From Haloplasma contractile SSD-17B (GTDB lineage: Bacteria; Bacillota_I; Bacilli_A; Haloplasmatales; Haloplasmataceae): DNA of 64,000 bases. The position numbers and the translations under genes are program-made. A model generated the notes under the pieces. The model searched no databases and was not told the origin of the DNA. It was given only the letters and a program-made list of their open reading frames with translations. Position 1 is the first letter of the stretch, and each line of letters opens with the position of its first letter. Of the stretch, positions 52,602 through 62,109 are shown piece after piece. The stretch is taken from positions 248,001 to 312,000 of the forward strand of contig NZ_AFNU02000003.1 in assembly GCF_000215935.2 (NCBI RefSeq), read 5' to 3'.

Positions 52602-55600
52602 TTAATCAAAATCAAATAAGCTTAATTGATTACTTTCTTGTAGATGATCAAGCGTTCCTAACTCATCTAATTTTTCAATTAAAGTCTTCGATAAGCTTGT
52701 TCGTTTGGCTAGGTCTTCTTTAGAAATAAATTCTTTTTCTTCTCTAGCAATTACAATTGACTTCGCAACATTTCCACCTAGTCCATCAATCGCTATAAAA
52801 GGAATAATTAATGCTTTTTGCTCTTCATCAATTAAGAATTCAGTTGCATCTGATTCATCAATGTCTACTCGTCTAAATCGGTAGCCACGTTCACACATCT
52901 CAAGCGCTAACTCAAGAACCGTTACAAGAGATTTCTCTGTAGCTGATGCAGAGAATCCTTTTTCATTTATCTCACTAATCTTACGACGAATACCTTCGCT
53001 ACCTTGAACCATTGTATGAACATCATAATAAGATGCACGTTTCGAGAAGTAGGCAGCGTAATAATGAAGTGGCATGTTTACCTTAAACCATGCGATTCGA
53101 ATAGCCATTAAAACATAAGCCGTGGCATGGGCTTTTGGGAACATGTATTTAATTTGTCCACAAGACCAAATATACCACTCAGGAACATTTTCCTCTCGCA
53201 TTTTTTCAACATATTGCTCCCATTTTTCAGGTTGCTTAAAAGCTTTACCTTTACGAACAAATTCCATGATGTCAAATGCCAGTTTTGGCTCTAAACCGTT
53301 ATACATTAAATAAACCATGATATCATCTCGACAACCTATAACATTTTTAAAGTCAATCTTTCCGTACTCAGGAAATTTAGCTAATACTAAATCCTGGGCA
53401 TTGTTTGTCCAAACATCAGTACCATGTGAAAGTCCTGATATTTTTACTAATTCAGCAAATGTTGTAGGTCGTGTTTCATCAAGCATGTTCCTTACAAAGA
53501 ATGTTCCAAACTCAGGGACACCATAAGAACCTGTATTCGATAGAATTTGTTCTGGCTCTACACCTAGTGATTTGGTTGAATTAAATAACTCATACACATT
53601 TGGATCATCGATCGGAACATCTTGTGGCGATTTTCCGGTAAGTTTCTCTAAATAGTGAAGCATGGTCGGATCATCGTGTCCTAATATATCAAGTTTTAAT
53701 AAGTTATCATGTATAGAATGGAAGTCAAAGTGTGTGGTTCTAAATGCATTCTCTAGATTATCAGCTGGGAATTGTATCGGAGTAATATCATAGATATCCA
53801 TATAATCAGGAACAACAATAATACCACCTGGGTGCTGACCAGTTGAACGTTTAACTCCTTCACAGTGTTTGGCTAAACGACGTATTTCTGGTTCTCTTTT
53901 TTCAATTCCCTGTTTTTCGAAATAACCCCTCACATAACCAAATGCGGTTTTTTCAGCTACGGTACCAATCGTTCCTGCTCGGAATGCATAATCAAAACCG
54001 AAGACCTCCTGACAGTACGCGTGTGCGACTGGTTGATACTCACCAGAAAAGTTAAGGTCGATATCGGGCACCTTATCTCCGGCGAATCCTAAGAAGGTTT
54101 CAAACGGAATATCGTGCCCGTCTTTGTTCAAATCAGACCCACACTTTGGACAACTTTCATTCGGTAAGTCAAATCCAGATTCAGACTCATCAAGAATCTT
54201 TTGAATCTGAAGTTCATCGTCTCTGACACCGTAGCGCTCCTTTTCTTCATCATTCATCTTAAATGAAGTAAAGTGACATTCAGGACAATAGTAATGAGGA
54301 GACAATGGATTTACTTCCGTAATCTCAGTCATTGTTGCAACAAACGATGATCCTACTGAACCACGCGATCCAACTAGATAACCATCATCAAGCGATTTCT
54401 TAACAAGCATGTGCGATATATAATAAATAACGGCGAATCCGTGTTTAATAATACTCGTTAACTCTTTTTCTAAACGGTCTTCTACAATTTGAGGTAATGG
54501 ATCACCGTATAATGACCCTGCCATATCATAGCACAGTTCGCGCATTTTGACTTCTATTGACGGAATTCCTTTGTCTTTAAGGAAGTCATCAGTTGGCGTA
54601 AATAGTTCATCCTTTATCGCTTTTATATACTCTACTTGACTAGCAATCTTTCTAGGGTTTGTTATGACAATCTCCTTTTTTGTTGCTTTATCAAGAAACT
54701 CAAAGTCTTGAATCATTTCCTGTGTTGTTCTAAAATGCATGGATGGAATCTCATCAATATCACTTGATGCTAATGGATGGAATCCTCCACCTGTTTGTGG
54801 TGTTCTAACAAAGATTTGGCGATACATTCTGTCTTCACGTTCTAAGTGGTGAACATCACCACTTGCCAACACTGGTATATTTAATTCTTTTCCTACTTTT
54901 ATAATACGCTTGATTGTTTCGTTTATATAATCTTTCATTTTGGGTTCTCCACTTTTATCAATCAAGTGTCTATAGACTTCAGGTGGTTGAACCTCTAAAT
55001 AATCATAAAAGCTAGCAACTTCCTTTAATTGTTCATAGCTTTTCTCCATGGCAATTTTAAACACTTCTCCATTTACACAAGAACTTCCCACAAATATATG
55101 TTCACGGTACTCTTCAAGCACAGAACGAACTAATCGCGGTTCCTTATGAAAATGAATTGTATGCATATCAGAAACAATCTTAAACAAATTCTTTAAACCA
55201 TCTTGGTTCTTTGCAAGTAAGGTTACATGACTCGGCATTTGTAATTTATAACCCGTCTCTATAGATGCTAGATTATTAATATCATCATGATATGTAATAT
55301 TCTTTTCTTTTAATTCTCTTAAGATATGTAAGAAGACTTCACCCGTTGCTCTGGCATCATAAATCGCACGGTGATGTTGAGTTAATTCAACCCTAAATCG
55401 TTTTGATAGAGCTTTCAGATTAAATCGTTTCATATCTTCATGATACATATAACGTGCATATTGCAGCGTATCAAACACTGGATTATTTGCATCACCAAGG
55501 TTATATTTTTTGTATGCTCCTTCAATATGACTCATATCAAAAGATGCATTATGAGCAACAAGTATTGCCCCCTCACAGAACACTCTAAAATCGCGCAATA

Positions 55601-57143
55601 CATCTGGGATATCTCTAGCTCCTACAACATCGCCATCCGTAATACTTGTGATCTCAGTTGTCTTATAACTCAATTTACGATGTGGGTTACAAAACTCACT
55701 AAATTCATCTACAATTTGACCCTGTTTTATTTTAACCGCTGCTACCTCAATAATATCGTCATAGTTAATTGAAAATCCTGTTGTTTCTAAGTCAAATACA
55801 ACATAGGTAGCATCTTGCAAGTCAATATGCTGTTCATTCCAGGCTATTATTGGCTTGTCCTCGACTAAATTACACTCCACCCCATAAATCGCTTTTATAT
55901 CCTTCCCCTCAGTTGCATTAAATAAATCAGGTAAGGCATACATTCCTGCATGGTCTGTAATTGCAATTGCTTCATGGCCCCAATCTAGCGCTCGATTTAC
56001 ATACTTGTCAATGCTTGTAACGGAGTCCATGTTTGACATGGTTGTATGAAGATGAAGTTCAATTCGCTTCTCACCTTCATAACCTTCATCAATGATCTCC
56101 TCATGGTCATCTTGCACATCTAATACTTCTACTGATCTAGCAAATAAAATAACCTCATTCCGATAATCATCGTACTTAGCATTTGCCTTTACACGAATCC
56201 AGTTTCCTTTTTTATAACACGATTGATAAAATTCTAAATCATCATTACTATTAACAAAATGTTTTACCATAATTGAATCTGAATAGTCGGTCACAGAAGC
56301 TTCCATTATACTACGATCGCCTGATATAGACCGTATATCCTGATCAAATATATAACCTTCAATAATAAACTCTGGCTTTAAATACTCTAAATCTTCACCT
56401 GTTACAGGGATATTAATTATTTTGTCTTGATCCCCTTTGATATTGTACCCAATTTTCTCATGGCTCATAGTAAAACGTTTACGCTTAGGCTTATTTCCAC
56501 TTTTATTATAGTTACCTTGATAAGATCCACCTCCACCACCATTTGATGCTGGTTGTTGTTCAACTTTCTTAGCTACAACCTGGGTTTCCTCCATCTGCTT
56601 CTTAAATGTTTCCGTATTTTCACTATGCCGCTGTTGAATCTTTTCAAACGAACAGTGTCCGTCTTCCGTGACAACTAGTTTTAATTTCATTTTTATTCCT
56701 AAAGAACGATACATGTTTTCTACGGCTTTTTGATATTCACCTTCAATATGGAGTTTTTCTTTTTCCGTCTTAATGCATAAGACTATTTGGTTGTCTAAGA
56801 ACTTAGGAGTATATTGTTTAAGGGCCATATAGGTAGCCGAACGTTGTTTTAAAAGACTATAAACTACTTCCCAATATGCCTGAATTAAATCGCCAGTAAC
56901 TGGCTCATTCACTTCAGTATTATAGGTAACATGATTAACACCTCGATATCGTTTAAAGGTAGCATGCAAACGATAATAAAATTCGAGTGCCTCTTCTGGC
57001 TTTAAAAACGTAGGCATTGAGAGTTCAAAGTGGTATTCACCATTCGATTTATCAATTGTAAGTGTTTTTAAATCACAATTCTCAAAAATCTCAATATCAT
57101 TGTTGTATTCAATTTGTTCAAGTAAAATGTTAAATTTATTCAT
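52602..57143 (-). CDS. polC: DNA polymerase III PolC-type alpha subunit
   Basis: A 1513-residue replicative polymerase, slightly longer than the usual 1430-1460. The PHP domain starts at LHLHTTMSNMD (His364, His366). An inserted DEDD 3'-5' exonuclease follows with VFDLETTGF (Asp451, Glu453). The polymerase core has GSRGSVGSS, a zinc site (CPECH and CPKCG), VPDIDLNFSG and GTDVWTNNAQDL. The C-terminus QLSLFDFD is a beta-clamp-binding motif. The Gly/Ser-rich stretch at about 200-215 is a linker. It copies the genome, mainly the leading strand in Firmicutes with a PolC/DnaE pair. The gene is flanked by its own terminator and a divergent gene. Confidence 0.97.
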   Translation of the reverse strand: MNKFNILLEQIEYNNDIEIFENCDLKTLTIDKSNGEYHFELSMPTFLKPEEALEFYYRLHATFKRYRGVNHVTYNTEVNEPVTGDLIQAYWEVVYSLLKQRSATYMALKQYTPKFLDNQIVLCIKTEKEKLHIEGEYQKAVENMYRSLGIKMKLKLVVTEDGHCSFEKIQQRHSENTETFKKQMEETQVVAKKVEQQPASNGGGGGSYQGNYNKSGNKPKRKRFTMSHEKIGYNIKGDQDKIINIPVTGEDLEYLKPEFIIEGYIFDQDIRSISGDRSIMEASVTDYSDSIMVKHFVNSNDDLEFYQSCYKKGNWIRVKANAKYDDYRNEVILFARSVEVLDVQDDHEEIIDEGYEGEKRIELHLHTTMSNMDSVTSIDKYVNRALDWGHEAIAITDHAGMYALPDLFNATEGKDIKAIYGVECNLVEDKPIIAWNEQHIDLQDATYVVFDLETTGFSINYDDIIEVAAVKIKQGQIVDEFSEFCNPHRKLSYKTTEITSITDGDVVGARDIPDVLRDFRVFCEGAILVAHNASFDMSHIEGAYKKYNLGDANNPVFDTLQYARYMYHEDMKRFNLKALSKRFRVELTQHHRAIYDARATGEVFLHILRELKEKNITYHDDINNLASIETGYKLQMPSHVTLLAKNQDGLKNLFKIVSDMHTIHFHKEPRLVRSVLEEYREHIFVGSSCVNGEVFKIAMEKSYEQLKEVASFYDYLEVQPPEVYRHLIDKSGEPKMKDYINETIKRIIKVGKELNIPVLASGDVHHLEREDRMYRQIFVRTPQTGGGFHPLASSDIDEIPSMHFRTTQEMIQDFEFLDKATKKEIVITNPRKIASQVEYIKAIKDELFTPTDDFLKDKGIPSIEVKMRELCYDMAGSLYGDPLPQIVEDRLEKELTSIIKHGFAVIYYISHMLVKKSLDDGYLVGSRGSVGSSFVATMTEITEVNPLSPHYYCPECHFTSFKMNDEEKERYGVRDDELQIQKILDESESGFDLPNESCPKCGSDLNKDGHDIPFETFLGFAGDKVPDIDLNFSGEYQPVAHAYCQEVFGFDYAFRAGTIGTVAEKTAFGYVRGYFEKQGIEKREPEIRRLAKHCEGVKRSTGQHPGGIIVVPDYMDIYDITPIQFPADNLENAFRTTHFDFHSIHDNLLKLDILGHDDPTMLHYLEKLTGKSPQDVPIDDPNVYELFNSTKSLGVEPEQILSNTGSYGVPEFGTFFVRNMLDETRPTTFAELVKISGLSHGTDVWTNNAQDLVLAKFPEYGKIDFKNVIGCRDDIMVYLMYNGLEPKLAFDIMEFVRKGKAFKQPEKWEQYVEKMREENVPEWYIWSCGQIKYMFPKAHATAYVLMAIRIAWFKVNMPLHYYAAYFSKRASYYDVHTMVQGSEGIRRKISEINEKGFSASATEKSLVTVLELALEMCERGYRFRRVDIDESDATEFLIDEEQKALIIPFIAIDGLGGNVAKSIVIAREEKEFISKEDLAKRTSLSKTLIEKLDELGTLDHLQESNQLSLFDFD

Positions 57144-57445
57144 ATTTCCACTTCCCTAATCGTACTCATGTATAGTTAAGCTGTATGCATTTATTTACAC
57201 TATAAGATTACATACCAGTATTTGATCATTCATGTTGTTTATGTAAATACTATAAATTAATAGTTATAACATAATAACACAGTTCACATTTTTTCTACAA
57301 GTTTTTAATACTAAATAATTATAACAAAATTTAGTGTTTAAGTCATTACTGTTTTTCAAAGACTATAAAATATGATAGAATTTAATAAAGTATAGTGAAG
57401 TGAAAAACAAACGAACTAATTGTATAAAAAGAGGGTGAAGATAAT
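57144..57445. other. Divergent intergenic region polC/unknown membrane gene
   Basis: About 300 AT-rich bases between start codons of two divergent genes. Only weak -10-like hexamers (TATAAA, TATGAT) are seen; no palindrome or riboswitch was recognised. Confidence 0.5.
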
Positions 57446-58063
57446 ATGTTTTTTGAGATAATTGCAGGAATTTTCTTGGTTATTTTTCTAATAAAGATTT
57501 TAGACCCAATTATTGTACCAGGATTAAAGCGAATCTTTCGGTTTATTGGACATGGCTTTAACTATTTGTTTGAAAACTTTGGAAATGTTCTTTATCAAGG
57601 ATTTAAACTTTTCTTTCTAGTACTATCAATCATGACTGAATCATTATTTAAAGGAATAAAATTATTAGTTGATGATACAATTCGAGTGTTAGGAATCATT
57701 TTAGCTGCATCAATTTTAGTTGATGCAATCTTTACAACAATCGCCTACCCAATGATTTATAATCTCAGTAACTGGTTTAACATCTACGTAAAATCATTCT
57801 TCGGTGTCTATACGTTTTGTTTTACAAACGGTGTGTTTCTATATGGACTTTATGAACGGATGACGAAACCTAGAAAACCACTAATCTTCTTTTCTTCAAA
57901 GGGGATTAATATTGATGATTTATTTAAACAGGCATATAACGCGAAAAGAAATCGTACCAAAAACACTTTAAATAATCGTGGTCAGAAAGAGCAACAATCA
58001 CGTTCACGTAAAACTGTTTATGAATACGATGAACAGAATGATGAATATAAAAGAAGCAACTAA
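57446..58063 (+). CDS. Unknown membrane protein with basic C-terminal tail
   Basis: I do not recognise this 205-residue protein. Helices are likely at about 1-22, 50-70, 85-110 and 125-140, with an amphipathic segment (FRFIGHGFNYLFENFG) between the first two. The tail (150-205) is hydrophilic and rich in Arg/Asn/Gln. GAGGGTGA precedes the ATG and a terminator follows at 58133. It has no partner in an operon. It might act in the envelope. Confidence 0.7.
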   Translation: MFFEIIAGIFLVIFLIKILDPIIVPGLKRIFRFIGHGFNYLFENFGNVLYQGFKLFFLVLSIMTESLFKGIKLLVDDTIRVLGIILAASILVDAIFTTIAYPMIYNLSNWFNIYVKSFFGVYTFCFTNGVFLYGLYERMTKPRKPLIFFSSKGINIDDLFKQAYNAKRNRTKNTLNNRGQKEQQSRSRKTVYEYDEQNDEYKRSN

Positions 58064-58132
58064 TCTAAAAAATAAGGTTAAAACTATACTATTATATACG
58101 CGCTAATTCAGCGAATTTTTAGACAAACTAAA

Positions 58133-58170
58133 ATGCAATGAAATCCATATCGGACTCATTGCTATTTTTT
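58133..58170 (+). terminator. Terminator of the unknown membrane protein gene
   Basis: A 7-bp stem GCAATGA/TCATTGC with a 14-base loop and a T run. Confidence 0.7.
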
Positions 58171-58365
58171 TAAATTACACACCTTTACTAAGCACATCTA
58201 AGTAAATTAAAAACTAGTAGAAAAGACTAAAAGAAGTTATAGTTAATAGGATTTCAAAACAAATTGAACTCGAATCAACTGTCATATCTCTAAATTCATT
58301 ATATGCATAAAATTGATGTGAACGCCGTGCTACGTAAAGACATGCCTGTGTAGAATAAAAGGTAC

Positions 58366-58404
58366 ACCAAAAATAGAGAAAGCAGTTGACTACTTTCTCT
58401 ATTT
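58366..58404 (-). terminator. Terminator of the first GIY-YIG-like gene
   Basis: A 12-bp stem AAATAGAGAAAG/CTTTCTCTATTT with a 10-base loop; T tail on the minus strand. Confidence 0.88.
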
Positions 58405-58418
58405 AGGCTTCCTATATA

Positions 58419-58721
58419 TTAATGTGCTAAATTCCAATATGGATTAAGTTCTTTAGTTAACTCTTCGTATAGGTGCTCACACTCATCTACAGTGCTGCAC
58501 TCAATCCATTGAACACGTATATTGGTTCGATTTTCGAATATACGATCGACATCGTCTGCATTATCATATCGACTACCGGTATAATAATGTAAGAAATGTT
58601 CTCTTAAACCATCAAAGGCCTTCCCCACATATACTAAATGTGGTCCATAATAGACTTTAAATACTCCGATTGTTTCAGGTGCCTCAAAGCTAGCAATTCC
58701 AAGCGGAACTGACTTGCGCAC
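58419..58721 (-). CDS. GIY-YIG-like nuclease-domain protein, start probably frameshifted
   Basis: A 100-residue reading with a GIY-YIG-like core: IGVFKVYYGPHLVYVGKAFDGLREHFLHYYTG at about 18-48 and a final EELTKELNPYWN. The nearest in-frame start is GTG at 58721 with no ribosome site. A strong site (AAGGAGAG) with an ATG at 58735 lies just upstream but runs into a stop after three codons (ATG GGT TTT TAG). Adding one T to the T5 run at 58726-58730 would join that ATG in frame (Met-Gly-Phe-Leu-Asp-Val-Arg-Lys). So the gene is either a recent frameshift mutant, phase-variable, or affected by a sequencing error. Confidence 0.65.
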   Translation of the reverse strand: MRKSVPLGIASFEAPETIGVFKVYYGPHLVYVGKAFDGLREHFLHYYTGSRYDNADDVDRIFENRTNIRVQWIECSTVDECEHLYEELTKELNPYWNLAH

Positions 58722-58854
58722 GTCTAAAAACCCATATGCATCTCTCCTTTATTATTTAAAAAATAAAAAGTAAGCATAATTGTTTTTTTAGTATATACCA
58801 CTTTTTGTAAAATTATTAAAGTATTTTATTTCATTAATAACTTGTTACTACTAC

Positions 58855-59322
58855 CTATGAACCAATTTTGATTGAGTCCATTTTTTTATGATTGAATAAT
58901 TGGATGGTTTCTATGTACTCCTTAGTTAAATAATAATTCCATGCTGGTTTAAATAGTTGAATCAACTCTAATTCTTTCTCTAATAATCTGGTCTCATCGT
59001 TCATCACATACCACTTTAACTCTAATTGATCCCTGTTATCAAAAATTATTTCATAACTTAGTAGTGCATTCGGATTAGACAAGTACTGACCATCATATAG
59101 TTTAATAAAGTGATGGTTCAAATTGCCCGTCGCCTTACCGATGTACACAATACGGTCATTAAGATATAACTCATAGACACCAGGTTTTTGAGGTGCCTTA
59201 TTCGTTGCTTTAGCGAGTGTTATAGGTTCTAGTGATTTTTTATTGCGTTCATATCGTTCTTTTATCCAGATGACTAGTAATTCAGTTAATGAAAAATCAA
59301 TTAATCGTTTTCGTTCTGCCAA
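58855..59322 (-). CDS. GIY-YIG-like domain protein
   Basis: A 155-residue protein with a helical N-terminus (1-40) and a GIY-YIG-like domain at about 48-140: KPGVYELYLNDRIVYIGKA, then NLNHHFIKLYDG and LELIQLFKPAWNYY. The usual arginine after the YIG strand appears replaced by asparagine/histidine, so nuclease activity is doubtful. It starts with TTG preceded by GGGTGAAG. It is 130 bases upstream of the related gene at 58419; the two are diverged tandem paralogues. Confidence 0.7.
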   Translation of the reverse strand: MAERKRLIDFSLTELLVIWIKERYERNKKSLEPITLAKATNKAPQKPGVYELYLNDRIVYIGKATGNLNHHFIKLYDGQYLSNPNALLSYEIIFDNRDQLELKWYVMNDETRLLEKELELIQLFKPAWNYYLTKEYIETIQLFNHKKMDSIKIGS

Positions 59323-59442
59323 GTTACTTCACCCTCTATTAAAACTCTAATATATTCTCTACCCTCTCAATTTATTTATATTCGAAAAATGAAATTTGTA
59401 TAACGTTATTTGCATAAAATTTTAAACAAAATGAAGATTGTA

Positions 59443-59482
59443 TTAAAAAAAGCATTCTGTAGACACGTTCCTACAAAATGCT
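59443..59482 (-). terminator. Terminator after the DUF429 gene
   Basis: A 12-bp stem AGCATTTTGTAG/CTACAGAATGCT (one G-U pair) on the minus strand with a T run; about 100 bases after the stop. Confidence 0.75.
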
Positions 59483-59587
59483 ATTTTCTATTTTTTTATT
59501 AACGCTGTGCTAGTGAAACCTGTTGCAATATGCCGCCATAACCGCTCGTGTTTTATATATTGATTGACATAATAGGAAACCTTCTGA

Positions 59588-60340
59588 TCAAAAGTCTGTC
59601 CTTTTAATCCAAATCCACCCTTCTTTTTTAGCAAGAGATAAATCAGCTGGAGTATATACATTCCCATATATAAAGTCTTTAACAGCTAATAAACAGATAG
59701 CGCTATCGAGTACATCTGCATTTTCAATTAATAAATCTGTTTTAATTTGGATATTAATATGATGGTTTAAATGTTCAACGATTAATTCACGGTCATGTGT
59801 TTTCTTTTTATCTTTATAACCGGTATTCTTCAAATGGTAACTCGTTAAGGTTGCAGCAGGATAAACTTCTAAAAGATAAATTCCCGGTAGAGAATTGATA
59901 GAATCAAAATCCCAACAAAGGGAAATCGTTTGATTCGTTAAGTTCCTAAGTTCATCAATAATTTCTAATGCTTTGTGTGCAGTTCTTGCAATGCGGTCAG
60001 CACCAACATCTAATGGTTGCTTATTTAGCGTTTGTTTCACGAACTGATCAGTGAAGCGTCTAAACATTGAATGCGCATCGCATAAAAGTGCCTCACCCGC
60101 ATGATGGTTGATTAAGTTTTCAGATAACTTTTGTGGCCATCCTAAAGGCGCATCTATTCCTATTAGAATTAGATCATCTTGATTGATCCAATCTCGTAAA
60201 CGCTCTGCTACCGATTTTCTAGATGTAGAACCTAGCTCTGATTCGATTAAATGGACATTGCCATCTTTATAATCGCCTAACGATAACCCTACTTTTTTAG
60301 GATCTGTAGCACAATCAATGCCAATAATTTTTGTATTCAT
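59588..60340 (-). CDS. DUF429 predicted RNase H-fold nuclease
   Basis: A 250-residue protein with the DUF429 pattern: IIGIDCATDPKKVGLSL at the start, LILIGIDAPLGWP at about 57-69, CDAHSMFRRFTDQ and GADRIARTAHKAL, then YLLEVYPAATL. The acidic residues of the first two motifs resemble an RNase H-like metal site; function is unproven. Monocistronic. Confidence 0.85.
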   Translation of the reverse strand: MNTKIIGIDCATDPKKVGLSLGDYKDGNVHLIESELGSTSRKSVAERLRDWINQDDLILIGIDAPLGWPQKLSENLINHHAGEALLCDAHSMFRRFTDQFVKQTLNKQPLDVGADRIARTAHKALEIIDELRNLTNQTISLCWDFDSINSLPGIYLLEVYPAATLTSYHLKNTGYKDKKKTHDRELIVEHLNHHINIQIKTDLLIENADVLDSAICLLAVKDFIYGNVYTPADLSLAKKEGWIWIKRTDF

Positions 60341-60384
60341 TATAACTTCTCCTTACATTAATCAAACCCATTTAAATTAAGGTA

Positions 60385-60411
60385 AACAAAAAGGCTAAAT
60401 AATTTAGCCTT
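60385..60411 (-). terminator. Terminator of ktrA
   Basis: A 9-bp stem AAGGCTAAA/TTTAGCCTT with a TAA loop and a T-rich tail on the minus strand. Confidence 0.75.
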
Positions 60412-60412
60412 C

Positions 60413-61078
60413 TTATTGATTTAGCATATTTTTTTGAAATTTTTCAATTGCCTTATTTTCTCCTACAACGATTAATTCATCTGTAGACATGATACTTTCA
60501 TTTGGATCAGGTACAATCAATACTTCACTGCGATTTAATGCAACGATATTGACACCATATCGACTCCTTAAATCCAAGTCAGATAATGAACGACCTACAA
60601 CTTTACCTGTTGCCTTCACTTCGATAATACTATACTCATCTGATAATTCAAAGTATTCTGATATATTAGAAGACGAAATACGTTTTGCAACGCGTCGTCC
60701 CATTTCCTTTTCGGGATGTATAATATGATCTGCACCTATTTTTTTAAGTACTTTTTCATGGTATTCATTTTGAGCTTTTACCGTTATTTCTTTAACACCA
60801 AGTTCATTAAGTAATAGTGTTGTTAAGATACTATTTTGAATATTATCTCCAATTGCTACGATTACATGATCGATATTTTGAATCCCAATGTTTTTCAAAG
60901 CTTCTTCGTCTGTTGTATCACAAATCATTGCATGCGAAACTAAATGCGACACACTTTTAATTACCTCTTCATTCACGTCAATTGCAAGCACATCAACATC
61001 AAGATTCACAAGTTCTTGACAAACTGCCTTTCCAAAGCGTCCTAGTCCAATTACTGCAAACGTATTTTTTCTTGGCAT
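60413..61078 (-). CDS. ktrA: KtrA-type potassium-channel regulatory subunit
   Basis: A 221-residue protein with an RCK_N Rossmann domain (FAVIGLGRFGKAV at the start, then LAIDVNEE and VIVAIGDNIQNS) and an RCK_C domain at about 140-221. It gates the KtrB potassium pore by ATP/ADP binding; the RCK_C domain binds cyclic di-AMP in Firmicutes. No ktrB gene is adjacent, as in Bacillus where ktrC is alone. A TrkA name would also fit. Confidence 0.92.
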   Translation of the reverse strand: MPRKNTFAVIGLGRFGKAVCQELVNLDVDVLAIDVNEEVIKSVSHLVSHAMICDTTDEEALKNIGIQNIDHVIVAIGDNIQNSILTTLLLNELGVKEITVKAQNEYHEKVLKKIGADHIIHPEKEMGRRVAKRISSSNISEYFELSDEYSIIEVKATGKVVGRSLSDLDLRSRYGVNIVALNRSEVLIVPDPNESIMSTDELIVVGENKAIEKFQKNMLNQ

Positions 61079-61181
61079 AACTAAAACTTCCTTTCATATT
61101 ACTCTCCATCTACAGTTTTACTGTAAATGACAGATATTGTCAATAGATTATCAATAAAATCAACCAATTACCTATAAGTTT

Positions 61182-61679
61182 TTAGAACGAATTACCAATA
61201 TACTGCATAACTTTTATAATATATTCGACGACTCCATAAAGCATCATAGCAATTCCTGTACCGATTAGGGGACCTGATGGGTACCCTTTTAGCTGTGGAA
61301 CTAGTATTCCCACTACGATTCCAACCAATACAAACGTGGTAATATCAGGAGATGTTTTCATCAAGTTAATTCCATTCTTAGCGAATTGAGTAACAAGTAT
61401 CCCCGCTCCAATCGCAATCCATGCGCGCCAGTTTAATAAAGCCCTGAATAGAGCAAAAAAGGTAATATCTCCCTTTGCAATTGGGACAAATGCAAAAATT
61501 GTTATTAATATGATTCCGTACTTTATGCTGTATCTTCTTATTGTTTCAAGCGTCGTATCATTTACCTGTAATAATACCGCTGCTATAAGAAAAACTGACG
61601 CAATCATGATCGTTTGACTCTTACTCAAATATCCTAAAACCATTATAATGGCTAAAAAAATTATCTTTTCGATCATCAT
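61182..61679 (-). CDS. DUF441 (YtwI-like) membrane protein
   Basis: A 165-residue membrane protein with about five helices. The DUF441 hallmarks are GYLSKSQTIMIAS, a FVPIAKGDI turn, INLMKTSPDI, and LVPQLKGYPSGPLIGTGIA. Its function is unknown. The ATG at 61679 was taken because the earlier one at 61688 directly abuts the AAAGG site. Confidence 0.82.
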   Translation of the reverse strand: MMIEKIIFLAIIMVLGYLSKSQTIMIASVFLIAAVLLQVNDTTLETIRRYSIKYGIILITIFAFVPIAKGDITFFALFRALLNWRAWIAIGAGILVTQFAKNGINLMKTSPDITTFVLVGIVVGILVPQLKGYPSGPLIGTGIAMMLYGVVEYIIKVMQYIGNSF

Positions 61680-62109
61680 CTTTATCATCCTTTAATATGT
61701 TATCGTTAATCATTTATTTTATGTATGAACAGTTTTTAAGCATGCACTTTTTTCTGTCATAAATGTGAACATTTTAATATTTTTTCATACTATATTTATA
61801 GGATTAGTCATTTACCCAATATTATGAATCAATCGCTCATATCAAATAACAGGTTCTAAAGTAAAGTCATTCATACATTAATCCTAAAACGTATAAAATC
61901 CAAAAAATTTCATCGTTCTTTTTTAACATATTTTGACTTTACAAATCCTTACTATTGTAACGAATAAGAACCAATTAGTAAAGTAAAATCATTTTTTTTA
62001 GATAAGTTGTTTGATTGACATAAAACTTTATAGTGGTAAAATATTAACATGTATAAGTTTACATAAATTTAACAAAAAAATAACGAAGAAAGGATTTATA
62101 GGGATTTAT
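61680..62109. other. Divergent intergenic region DUF441/ABC exporter
   Basis: About 430 AT-rich bases. Only the plus-strand promoter at 62015-62042 is recognised. Confidence 0.6.
62015..62042 (+). promoter_or_regulatory. Candidate promoter of the second ABC exporter operon
   Basis: TTGACA (62015-62020), a 16-base spacer and TAAAAT (62037-62042). Confidence 0.7.

Larger units (their letters stand above)
58064..58418. other. Intergenic region with two terminators
   Basis: About 355 bases: plus-strand terminator 58133-58170 and minus-strand terminator 58366-58404. Nothing else is seen. Confidence 0.6.
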
